Positions 7,443 through 14,632 of a DNA stretch of 64,000 nucleotides are shown here, in pieces. Position numbers and translations under genes: made by a program. The notes beneath the pieces were generated by a model. The model was not told where the DNA came from, did not search any database, and saw only the letters and a program-made list of their open reading frames with translations. Location of the stretch: assembly GCF_029892445.1 (NCBI RefSeq), contig NZ_JARXVJ010000001.1, forward strand, positions 744,001 to 808,000, given 5' to 3'. Numbering within the stretch: position 1 is the stretch's first letter; each line of letters begins with the position of its first letter. Origin of the DNA: Chryseobacterium sp. H1D6B (GTDB lineage: Bacteria > Bacteroidota > Bacteroidia > Flavobacteriales > Weeksellaceae).

Positions 7443-7496
7443 AAGGCGTTATATCCTGTGGGTCTACAAACCATTCTTTTTTAAGAATGGTTTTTT
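7443..7496 (+). other. probable attachment site: tRNA-like 3' end plus terminator
   Basis: ATATCCTGTGGGTCTA looks like the 3' side of a T arm (TCCTG) plus an acceptor strand (TGGGTCT) and a discriminator A. It is followed immediately by a strong rightward terminator, AAACCATTCTT (7468-7478) with AAGAATGGTTT (7483-7493) and a T run. No 5' tRNA half precedes it. This is what is left at the distal end when an element integrates into a tRNA 3' end; the intact tRNA would lie left of the window. The terminator is clear, the tRNA identity is inference. Confidence 0.4.
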
Positions 7497-7581
7497 TATT
7501 TATAACCTTTTGTCATTTTAAATTAACTCTATTGTTTAAGAAAAGATTAATTGAGTTATCTGATATTAGTCTTTAAAAAAG

Positions 7582-7841
7582 TTGTGGCGGAATATAGACA
7601 ATAATACAGGATTAATCTCATCGTATACAGAATTGATTTGTTCTTTATTTGATGATTGTAATTTTGAGCAAGAAATCAATATTGTCGAAGAAGAATCTCT
7701 TAGAGAAAAATTATACATTGCAAAAAATCAGCTGGACAACTATAAGAACCCGATCTATATACAAAGACACGAAATGACAACTATATACTTACCGATCCAA
7801 ACTGGAAAGAGATTATACCAATTATCTGCAAAAAAGTTTAG
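7582..7841 (+). pseudogene. frameshifted gene remnant
   Basis: A frame beginning at TTG reads as plausible soluble protein up to LDNYKNPIYIQ and then degenerates into lysine- and phenylalanine-rich noise. Between about 7746 and 7767 a shift to another frame gives the natural-looking ending RNDNYILTDPNWKEIIPIICKKV and a stop at 7839-7841. This suggests a decayed gene just outside the attachment site, or a single-base error. No family was recognised. Confidence 0.4.
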
Positions 7842-7911
7842 ATTTATTTTAATAAGAAAGTTTTGCATTTTTATTTTATTAGTATCAAAAAGAAAAAAGA
7901 GTAAATACAAA

Positions 7912-7937
7912 AAAATGTTACCGTGCGGTAACATTTT
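7912..7937 (-). terminator. terminator of the lipoprotein cluster
   Basis: A perfect 12-bp stem (7912-7923 with 7926-7937, core ATGTTACCG/CGGTAACAT) with a 2-nt loop, followed on the minus strand by a T run. It ends transcription coming from the gene at 7983-8660. Confidence 0.8.
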
Positions 7938-7982
7938 CAGTAGTTTGTTGATATATCTCTGGTATTCTATTAAAATTTAAAA

Positions 7983-8660
7983 TTACGGATTAATATAATA
8001 ATAAGTAAAGGTTTTGGTATCTGTAATTCCGATAGGGTAATTTATAAGCTGACCAGCAGAATTGTATTTTAATAATACTCCAAACGTATTAGCATTTAAG
8101 TACAGCCCAGTATCCGAAGGACCAAACGGTCCGCTTGCAGGACTTCCTACTCTGGTAAATTGATTAAATCCTACAGCTTGTGTAGTATAGTTAGAATATC
8201 CCATTACATCGATAGACTCTATATAACCAGTCACTGCATCCGTAGGAAGTAATATTTCGATTTTATAATTATAGATCTCAGCAACGTATACACCCGGAGG
8301 CGGATATGAGTATTGGCTGTTGTATAATATATTTTCTGTAAAAGGCTGATTTACCCCCGGACGCGTGGAGTAAGCAGGCTTACGGATAGTCCACGTATAT
8401 GGTCCGTAAAGCGTAGGCGCTTTTTTGTATGTATCCGTATAATTCTTTACCATTTCTTCTTTTGTAGTGAAAGCTTTCTTAGAAAAAAGATCTCTTTTTA
8501 CGTTTAAATCTTTATCAAGATTGTTTTTTGAAGAAATTAGGTTAGAATTTGCAATATTTTCTGAATTAGATTTTGAATTTTGCATCAAATCATCAGTATC
8601 ACTTGTAGAACATGAGACTAAACTCAAAGTAAAAGCTGAAAAAAATAGTAAATATTTCAA
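7983..8660 (-). CDS. surface-type lipoprotein, paralogue of the gene at 9406-10056
   Basis: A 225-residue predicted lipoprotein with signal peptide and lipobox cysteine at 17 (LVSCSTSD), then a disordered Asn/Ser-rich stretch to about residue 60. The folded part shares KKAPTLYGPYTW, IESIDVMGYSNYTTQAVGFN and a C-terminal KTFTYYYI with the second lipoprotein two genes upstream. Function is unknown. A terminator follows its stop codon and another hairpin separates it from the barrel gene upstream, so it probably has its own promoter. Confidence 0.85.
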   Translation of the reverse strand: MKYLLFFSAFTLSLVSCSTSDTDDLMQNSKSNSENIANSNLISSKNNLDKDLNVKRDLFSKKAFTTKEEMVKNYTDTYKKAPTLYGPYTWTIRKPAYSTRPGVNQPFTENILYNSQYSYPPPGVYVAEIYNYKIEILLPTDAVTGYIESIDVMGYSNYTTQAVGFNQFTRVGSPASGPFGPSDTGLYLNANTFGVLLKYNSAGQLINYPIGITDTKTFTYYYINP

Positions 8661-8730
8661 AATAATAAGTTATTGTGTTAAAGATTAATTTAAAAATCAC
8701 ATATTGGTGAATTTTAAACCCTGAATTGTG

Positions 8731-8764
8731 AAAAAATAGAGGCTCGATTGAACCTCTATTTTTT
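8731..8764 (-). terminator. hairpin terminator between the barrel and lipoprotein genes
   Basis: AAAAAATAGAGG (8731-8742) pairs perfectly with CCTCTATTTTTT (8753-8764), so it can act in both directions. It follows the outer-membrane barrel gene on the minus strand. Confidence 0.8.
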
Positions 8765-8783
8765 ATTTATAATTAATTATTCA

Positions 8784-9386
8784 TTAAAGATTGAAACCGA
8801 ATGACAGAGAGAAAAATAACGGATTACTTTTTAATTTGCTAAATTCAGTACTAGCAACAGGACTAATACCAATTAAATAAGATCCAACAATTCCTGCTCT
8901 AAATTTATCCCAATCATGCATATATCCAACTTCCGTAAGAAGGCCGATATTTAAACTTTTCATATTATATCCTCCATCGTAAATAGTATTTTTAAAAGCA
9001 GACGAAGAATCTAAAGAAAAATTAAGTTTTGGACCAGCTCCAATAAAGAAGAAGCTTTTATCTACAGGTATTTTGTAACGAAAAGTTGAAGACAGGTAAA
9101 TAAATCCCCATTTTTTTTCCATTTCATCATAAGGCTGTGGCAAGCTAGGATTAGTTTCTTTACCTCCCATTTGAGTATACCCGACTTCACTGGATATATA
9201 GAAATTTTCCTTTTCAAACCAATCTAAACCGACTCCCCCAGAAAATACAAATACACTTTTATCAAAAACAGGACCTGTGGATGAATTAATTTTAGAAATT
9301 CCGCCTCCAGCAGTTATTTTAGCTTTTTGTGAATATAAACTAGAAAAGGTAATCATGATAAGGATTAGTACAAAGGATTTCTTCAT
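8784..9386 (-). CDS. outer-membrane beta-barrel protein
   Basis: A 200-residue protein with an N-terminal signal peptide (cleavage near SLYSQK) and alternating beta strands such as VFVFSGGVGLDWF and FFFIGAGPKLNFS. It ends in FSLSFGFNL, the aromatic terminus of barrel proteins (PF13568-like). It is sandwiched between two paralogous lipoproteins on the same strand; it starts 19 bases downstream of the upstream lipoprotein stop, so those two are likely co-transcribed. A shared surface complex is inference. Confidence 0.85.
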   Translation of the reverse strand: MKKSFVLILIMITFSSLYSQKAKITAGGGISKINSSTGPVFDKSVFVFSGGVGLDWFEKENFYISSEVGYTQMGGKETNPSLPQPYDEMEKKWGFIYLSSTFRYKIPVDKSFFFIGAGPKLNFSLDSSSAFKNTIYDGGYNMKSLNIGLLTEVGYMHDWDKFRAGIVGSYLIGISPVASTEFSKLKSNPLFFSLSFGFNL

Positions 9387-9405
9387 TTCAATTTTTTAAT
9401 TATAA

Positions 9406-10056
9406 TTATAATGTAAAGTAATAGTATGTAAATGTTTTAGGCCCTGAAGCAGCAGGAACAACTGCATTTACAGCCTGACCAACTGAGTTATATCTTAAGA
9501 CCATAGTATATGTATTGGCAACCACATAGCTTTTACCGTTCTCATTAGCCGTAGAGCTGTTGAATCCGGTAGCCTGTGTCGTATAATTTGCATATCCTGG
9601 ATTATCAATAGACTCAACATATGCCCCAACAGCCCCAGCAGGCAATTCAGCTTTCATAAAGTAATTGTATACATCAGCATAATATACACCTGTTGTTGGA
9701 TAGGTATTTCCTACCTGGGTATAAATAACTTTTTGGTTTGTTGGATTAGGTGAAGGTACAGGAACAGTGTAGGCAAAAGGACCGTGAAGTGTAGGAGCCT
9801 TTTTATAAGTAGAAGATAAAGAACGAATTAAATTTTCTTTGTTAAAATCTGGTATTAGAGAATTACTAGATACAAAATTTTTACCCAATAAATCTTTTGT
9901 CAAATCTTCACTATTAATTTGTGCAGTATTAGAGATCTTAGAAAAATCTGCATTGACCGGTTTAGATGAATTATTAGAATCTAAAATTGTGTCATCATCA
10001 TTTGAACATGATACTGCTAAAAAAAGAGCCATAAAAGGCATTAAAAATTTTCTCAT
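9406..10056 (-). CDS. surface-type lipoprotein, paralogue of the gene at 7983-8660
   Basis: A 216-residue predicted lipoprotein with the lipobox cysteine at 17 (LAVSCSNDDD) and a disordered Ser/Asn-rich linker. The folded part has KKAPTLHGPFAY, VESIDNPGYANYTTQATGFN and the ending KTFTYYY, matching the second lipoprotein downstream. The arrangement lipoprotein, barrel, lipoprotein suggests duplication of the lipoprotein around the barrel gene. The family is not known to me. Confidence 0.85.
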   Translation of the reverse strand: MRKFLMPFMALFLAVSCSNDDDTILDSNNSSKPVNADFSKISNTAQINSEDLTKDLLGKNFVSSNSLIPDFNKENLIRSLSSTYKKAPTLHGPFAYTVPVPSPNPTNQKVIYTQVGNTYPTTGVYYADVYNYFMKAELPAGAVGAYVESIDNPGYANYTTQATGFNSSTANENGKSYVVANTYTMVLRYNSVGQAVNAVVPAASGPKTFTYYYFTL

Positions 10057-10434
10057 ATTATAAATTATTTTGGTTTATCAAAAATATAAAAAATTCCACA
10101 CATGGTGAAATTTATTTTGACAAATCAAAAGTATACTTAAGTAACGACAAACGTATCACATTATTATTTAGCGCTTCATTTGAGAGCTTAAAATATTGAT
10201 AAAACATCTGAATTCTAAATTTTATAAATAATTCAAACTCCAAAAAAACAAAACTAATCATATATCTTTTGACACTTTTTTATCAATTTTTTTCGTATTA
10301 ATAAATTATGAGTAAAAGATAAAAAAAAGAAAATCTCTCCTTACTTGTACTATACTTTTTTTTAACAATTCAATAATAAATAGTATTAAATTCAACTTTT
10401 TCCAATATAAAGTAAATATATTTTAAAAAAATAC
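10057..10434. other. intergenic stretch without recognisable gene
   Basis: Very AT-rich sequence between the lipoprotein gene and the possible short RNA to its right. I see no open frame with coding character, no tRNA and no strong hairpin. Confidence 0.6.
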
Positions 10435-10505
10435 TATATTTGAGACGAAAAATATTTTTTTTTCATCATTTGTGTTTTTAGGTCTTCCTCCGGGAAGACT
10501 TTTTT
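10435..10505 (+). ncRNA. possible short RNA with own promoter and terminator
   Basis: A TATATTTG box (10435-10442) is followed about 40 bases later by an intrinsic terminator, GTCTTCC (10482-10488) with GGAAGAC (10493-10499) and six T residues. A start near 10449 would give an RNA of about 55 nt in a region with no gene. It could also be the leader of an unrecognised peptide. Confidence 0.35.
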
Positions 10506-10680
10506 GTTATCCGGAAAATCTCATGACTTCTTTGCAAATAAAAACCTTTACAGAATACTGCAAAGGCCTGCTATTTTATAATTTGATTATTTTAAGTTTA
10601 TTACTATCTGGACATTTTTTACCCACCAGCTCCAAAGCTTCAGATCAAAATACAGCTGGATATAATTTTTCAGCCAGACA

Positions 10681-10974
10681 CTACAAATACTCTTCCGGAA
10701 TCGAAATATTTTTTTCCTTCATATAGCTTAAAAGTTCACGATATTTATCTTCATACTCGTTGGTAGAACATCTATGTGAGATACTGCAGATGTCAGAAGG
10801 TTTAATTTCTAGAATATTTGAAATTTTAGTAAGTATCTCTAAATTGATTTTCACTTTAGAGTTTTCAATATCAGAATAGGCCTTTTGAGAAATCCCCATT
10901 TCAAAAGCCATATACTCCTGAGTAAAATCTTTACTTCTCCGTATTTTTCTTATGTTTTGTCCACATACTTTCAT
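10681..10974 (-). CDS. small XRE-family transcriptional regulator
   Basis: A 97-residue protein with one Cro/C1-type helix-turn-helix over residues 5-62 (IRKIRRSKDFTQEYMAFEMGISQKAYSDIE shows the helices in order). A short helical tail contains YRELLSYMKEKN. There is no partner domain or signal. It is transcribed away from the ccoNO operon, with a CAAAGTTA/TAACTTTG -7 box in the shared intergenic region, so it could regulate itself or its divergent neighbour. Target unknown. Confidence 0.85.
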   Translation of the reverse strand: MKVCGQNIRKIRRSKDFTQEYMAFEMGISQKAYSDIENSKVKINLEILTKISNILEIKPSDICSISHRCSTNEYEDKYRELLSYMKEKNISIPEEYL

Positions 10975-11030
10975 AGCATTTGTTTTAGTAGGTTTTGGTA
11001 TAGTTTAGAAGCTGATCTACTAGACTCTAA

Positions 11031-11051
11031 CAAAGTTAATAAATACCTTTG
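11031..11051. promoter_or_regulatory. divergent -7 boxes between the XRE gene and ccoNO
   Basis: TAACTTTG on the minus strand (11031-11038) and TACCTTTG on the plus strand (11044-11051) both fit TAnnTTTG. The first would serve the XRE regulator, the second ccoNO with a leader of about 100 nt. I saw no clear FNR/CRP-type palindrome. Confidence 0.4.
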
Positions 11052-11154
11052 GCAAAACATTATACACGTTACATGATATTTATTTTAAAATCAAATTAAG
11101 CATTTTAAACATCTCGATTAAATAAATATCAATTCGGTACAACACACTGGAATT

Positions 11155-13434
11155 ATGGAGACGCAGAAATTTAATTATGACAATACTATTGTCAGAGCAT
11201 TCTTGTATGCTACTATTGTATTCGGACTTATAGGTTTTCTTTTAGGCCTTACAGCAGCTTTAATGCTTTTTTATCCTGAACTTCCTGAATTTTTATTCGG
11301 AACAGATGATGTCACTATCCAAAGTTTAAGAAGCGGCAATATTCAGGGACTGATCAATACGCAGGGAGCCCTGGGCTTTGGAAGAATAAGAATGCTGCAT
11401 ACGAGCGCAGTCATTTTCGCATTTGTCTGTAATTCATTTTTCTGCGGGTCGTACTACAGCATGCAGCGGTTATTAAAAACCAGAATGTACAGTGACACCC
11501 TTTCCTGGATTCATTTCTGGACTTGGCAGATCATGATCATAAGCGTTGTTATTACATTTTTAATGGGAATCAATACCTCTAAAGAATACGCAGAGCACGA
11601 ATGGCCGATTGATATATTAATTACATTCTCTTGGGTGGTCTTCGGGATTAATATGTTTGGAACTATTGCTAAAAGAAGAGTGAGACATCTTTATGTGGCT
11701 ATCTGGTTTTATATTGCTACATGGATTGCTGTTGCGATGCTTCATATATTCAATAATCTTGAAGTTCCGTTATCATTTACAAGCTGGAAATCTTATTCTG
11801 CTTATGCGGGAGTAAAAGATGCCCTCGTACAATGGTGGTACGGCCACAATGCGGTTGCATTCGTATTAACAACACCTGTTTTAGGTCTGATGTATTATTT
11901 CATGCCGAAAGCAGCCAACCGTCCGGTTTTCTCCTATAAACTATCTATTATCCACTTCTGGTCTCTGATCTTCGTTTATCTTTGGGCCGGTCCTCACCAT
12001 CTTCAGTACACTGCTCTTCCTGCTTGGGCACAGGCAGTTGGAACCGGTTTCTCTATCATGCTCATCGCACCGTCTTGGGGAGGAATGCTGAACGGACTTC
12101 TTACTTTAAGAGGTGCTTGGGATAAGGTAAGAGAAAATCCTATTCTTAAATTCTTCGTAGTTGCAGTTACGTGTTACGGGATGGCAACATTCGAAGGACC
12201 GCTTTTAGCAACAAAATCATTAAATAAAATAGGACATTATACAGACTGGGTGATTGGTCACGTTCATTTGGGTGCACTTGGATGGAACGGATTTATGGCT
12301 TTTGGAGTTATTTATTATCTGATTCCAATCATGTGGAGAACTCAGATTTGGTCTAAAAAACTTGCTAATCTGCATTTCTGGCTGGGAACTTTAGGAATTA
12401 TTTTCTATGCTGTGCCTATGTATATCTCAGGATTTACTCAAGGCTTAATGTGGAAACAGTTCAACCCGGACGGAACACTATTGTGGAAAAACTGGTTAGA
12501 TACCGTTACGGCAATCATTCCTTATTTTAAAATGAGATTCGCAGGAGGCTTACTGTATCTTACCGGAGCCGTATTAATGGTCATAAACGTTTATAAAACG
12601 ATTAAAGCCGGTTCATTTCAAAAAGATGTTCCTGCAGAAGCTCCAGCGCTGGCTAATATCGGTAATCAGAGAAAAGCAGGCGAGCCGGTTCATCTTTGGC
12701 TGGAAAGAATGCCTAAATTACTTTCTATTCTGGCATTTATCGCAATCTCCATCGGAGGATTGGTAGAGATCATTCCTACCCTGACCCTAAAAAGCAGTCT
12801 CCCTCAAATCACAGCAGTAAAACCTTACACTCCATTAGAACTGGAAGGAAGAGATCTTTACGTACGTGAAGGCTGCAACTCCTGCCATTCACAGATGATA
12901 AGACCTTTCCGTGATGAAGTGATGAGATTTGACGGTAAAAACGGACAGTATTCAAAAGCTGGAGAATTCATTTATGACAGACCTTTCCTATGGGGCTCTA
13001 AAAGAACCGGACCAGATCTGCACCGAGAAGGAAACAGAAATCCAGATTCATGGCATTTTAAACATATGTACAATCCAAGAATCACTTCTGCAGGATCTAT
13101 CATGCCCCGCTTCCCCTGGCTGATTACGAATAAACTAAACCGTTCTGAAATGACGGATAAAATGAAATTAATGAAAAACACCTTTGATGTTCCTTATACA
13201 AAAGCCCAGATTGATTCTGCAGACCAATGGGCAGATAACCAGTCAAAAGCCATTGTAAAAAGAATCTATTCTGAAGCAGTGGATGTAAAAGATCAGATGG
13301 AAAAGGAAAGAAAGACTAAAGGATCATCATTTGTTCCGCTTGAAAAAAGAGAAATCACAGCGATGATCGCCTATCTGCAAAGATTAGGAACAGACATCAA
13401 AACTACTGATATCAAAACTGCAAGTGTAGAATAA
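11155..13434 (+). CDS. ccoNO: cytochrome cbb3 oxidase, fused CcoN-CcoO subunits
   Basis: A 759-residue fusion. The first about 490 residues are the multi-TM haem-copper catalytic subunit I with the metal-binding histidines in RMLHTSAVI, WWYGHNAVAF, GPHHLQYT and GHVHLGALGWNG. After a TM near residue 520 the CcoO domain carries the c-type haem motif CNSCH (Cys574, Cys577, His578) and the typical SQMIRPFRDE and TGPDLHREG segments. It reduces O2 at high affinity and pumps protons across the inner membrane. The fusion is normal for Bacteroidetes. ccoP follows 18 bases later; ccoS, ccoG and the copper ATPase usually nearby are absent from the window. Confidence 0.97.
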   Translation: METQKFNYDNTIVRAFLYATIVFGLIGFLLGLTAALMLFYPELPEFLFGTDDVTIQSLRSGNIQGLINTQGALGFGRIRMLHTSAVIFAFVCNSFFCGSYYSMQRLLKTRMYSDTLSWIHFWTWQIMIISVVITFLMGINTSKEYAEHEWPIDILITFSWVVFGINMFGTIAKRRVRHLYVAIWFYIATWIAVAMLHIFNNLEVPLSFTSWKSYSAYAGVKDALVQWWYGHNAVAFVLTTPVLGLMYYFMPKAANRPVFSYKLSIIHFWSLIFVYLWAGPHHLQYTALPAWAQAVGTGFSIMLIAPSWGGMLNGLLTLRGAWDKVRENPILKFFVVAVTCYGMATFEGPLLATKSLNKIGHYTDWVIGHVHLGALGWNGFMAFGVIYYLIPIMWRTQIWSKKLANLHFWLGTLGIIFYAVPMYISGFTQGLMWKQFNPDGTLLWKNWLDTVTAIIPYFKMRFAGGLLYLTGAVLMVINVYKTIKAGSFQKDVPAEAPALANIGNQRKAGEPVHLWLERMPKLLSILAFIAISIGGLVEIIPTLTLKSSLPQITAVKPYTPLELEGRDLYVREGCNSCHSQMIRPFRDEVMRFDGKNGQYSKAGEFIYDRPFLWGSKRTGPDLHREGNRNPDSWHFKHMYNPRITSAGSIMPRFPWLITNKLNRSEMTDKMKLMKNTFDVPYTKAQIDSADQWADNQSKAIVKRIYSEAVDVKDQMEKERKTKGSSFVPLEKREITAMIAYLQRLGTDIKTTDIKTASVE

Positions 13435-13452
13435 TCATAAAATTTATGTAAA

Positions 13453-14340
13453 ATGAAAACGAGAACCCCAATTTCAATATACATCGCTGCAACAATAGGT
13501 TTAACTATCATGGCATTCGAAATGTTTGCTCAGGATGCTGATTATTTCTCTTCGCCTTATTTCTGGGTACTGCTGATTATTGCGACAATTCTGCTCCTCA
13601 TCATGAATTCAATAAGTGATCTGGTAGAAAATGAAAACTTCAACAGATTAACAGAGGAAGAAAAAAGAAACTATCTTGAAGAAAAGAGAATTCCTTATAT
13701 CCAAAAGCTTTGGAATTCTGCATTTAAAAAACAGCCGGAGTCTGAGGAAAAAGACATTATTATAGACCATGGATTTGATGGAATTACAGAGCTTGATAAT
13801 TCTCTTCCAAAATGGTGGCTCGGGCTTTTCTATTTCGGGTTTATATTCTGTGCCGTATACATGATCGCTTTTGCTTTTACAGATTACGCCCATCCAGAAG
13901 CTGAATATGAGAAAGAAACCAAAACGATGCTTGCTTCCATTGCCGATTATGAAAAAAATGCACCTTCTATCAATTTAGAAACTGCAAAATACAGCGCTGA
14001 TAATATTGCTGAAGGGGAACAGCTTTTCAAAACGAATTGTGTAACCTTCCATTCAGAAGGAGGAAAAGGAGGAATCGGCCCGAACCTCACAGACAGCCAC
14101 TGGATCAATATCAAAGAGAAAAGTCTGTTTAAAAATGTTTTCTGGATGCTTGAAAACGGCTCTCCGAATAACCCTACGATGAGGCCTTTCATAAAAGAAG
14201 GAACAATCACAGGAAGAGATGCCGAAAAAATAGCCGCTTACATCTATCACATTAATCAGGAAACTGCTCCAATCACAGAAGCACAAGGAGGTGCTGCTCC
14301 ACAGGGAGAACAGGTAAAATGGGAAGGAACAAATGAATAA
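13453..14340 (+). CDS. ccoP: cbb3 oxidase subunit CcoP with an altered haem motif
   Basis: 295 residues with two N-terminal TM helices (about 6-25 and 34-52), the FixP_N-type TM helix at about 118-140 (LPKWWLGLFYFGFIF) and one C-terminal cytochrome c domain. The domain keeps GGIGPNLTDSHW and the axial-Met region PTMRPF, but its only haem-attachment site reads CVTFH (Cys196, Phe199, His200) instead of CxxCH. The codon is TTC at 14047-14049, one base from TGC. Normally CcoP passes electrons to CcoO; loss of one thioether would impair or alter haem binding. A sequencing error is possible because the rest of the gene is intact. Confidence 0.93.
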   Translation: MKTRTPISIYIAATIGLTIMAFEMFAQDADYFSSPYFWVLLIIATILLLIMNSISDLVENENFNRLTEEEKRNYLEEKRIPYIQKLWNSAFKKQPESEEKDIIIDHGFDGITELDNSLPKWWLGLFYFGFIFCAVYMIAFAFTDYAHPEAEYEKETKTMLASIADYEKNAPSINLETAKYSADNIAEGEQLFKTNCVTFHSEGGKGGIGPNLTDSHWINIKEKSLFKNVFWMLENGSPNNPTMRPFIKEGTITGRDAEKIAAYIYHINQETAPITEAQGGAAPQGEQVKWEGTNE

Positions 14341-14360
14341 AATAGTAAACTAAAAAATAA

Positions 14361-14453
14361 AGGCCGCCCCCTTTTTCATAACTAATCCCGACATTAGAAT
14401 TTTCATTTTTGCACAACTTTTCTCACATGAAATGATTGAAAAGGGGGCTTTTT
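14361..14453 (+). ncRNA. long-loop hairpin 1 after ccoP (terminator or small RNA)
   Basis: GCCCCCTTTT (14366-14375) pairs exactly with AAAAGGGGGC (14439-14448) over a 63-nt loop and is followed by five T residues. It probably ends the ccoNOP transcript, but the long loop is unusual for a plain terminator. Confidence 0.45.
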
Positions 14454-14464
14454 AAACAAAACAT

Positions 14465-14550
14465 AAATCCGCGCTTTGGCTGTTCTCCTCAACTAATTCA
14501 CTTGACTAGCTAAACTAAATTCCATAATAGACAGCCAAGGCAGGATTTTT
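14465..14550 (+). ncRNA. long-loop hairpin 2 after ccoP (possible small RNA)
   Basis: AAATCC (14465-14470) pairs with GGATTT (14543-14548), and inside it TTGGCTGT (14476-14483) pairs with ACAGCCAA (14531-14538); a T run follows. Same closed-end design as the hairpin just left of it. No open frame lies inside. Confidence 0.4.
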
Positions 14551-14606
14551 GTATTCGGAAAGTGGTAATACAACGGCAATTTAACATGTCATGAAAAATG
14601 ATTTGT

Positions 14607-14614
14607 TATCTTTG
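14607..14614 (+). promoter_or_regulatory. probable -7 box of the tamB operon
   Basis: TATCTTTG fits TAnnTTTG and lies 18 bases before the TTG start of tamB, which would give a very short leader. Confidence 0.4.
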
Positions 14615-14632
14615 TTCTAAACCCGCTCACAT

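Noticed and set aside
10472-10726. An 84-codon frame on the plus strand (MFLGLPPGRLF…, or from MTSLQIKTF)
   Set aside because: It starts inside the candidate terminator, overlaps the XRE gene on the opposite strand, and its tail is low-complexity. A short secreted peptide cannot be fully excluded.
11155-13434. CcoN-CcoO fusion as a novel gene fusion
   Set aside because: This fusion is standard in Bacteroidetes cbb3 oxidases.
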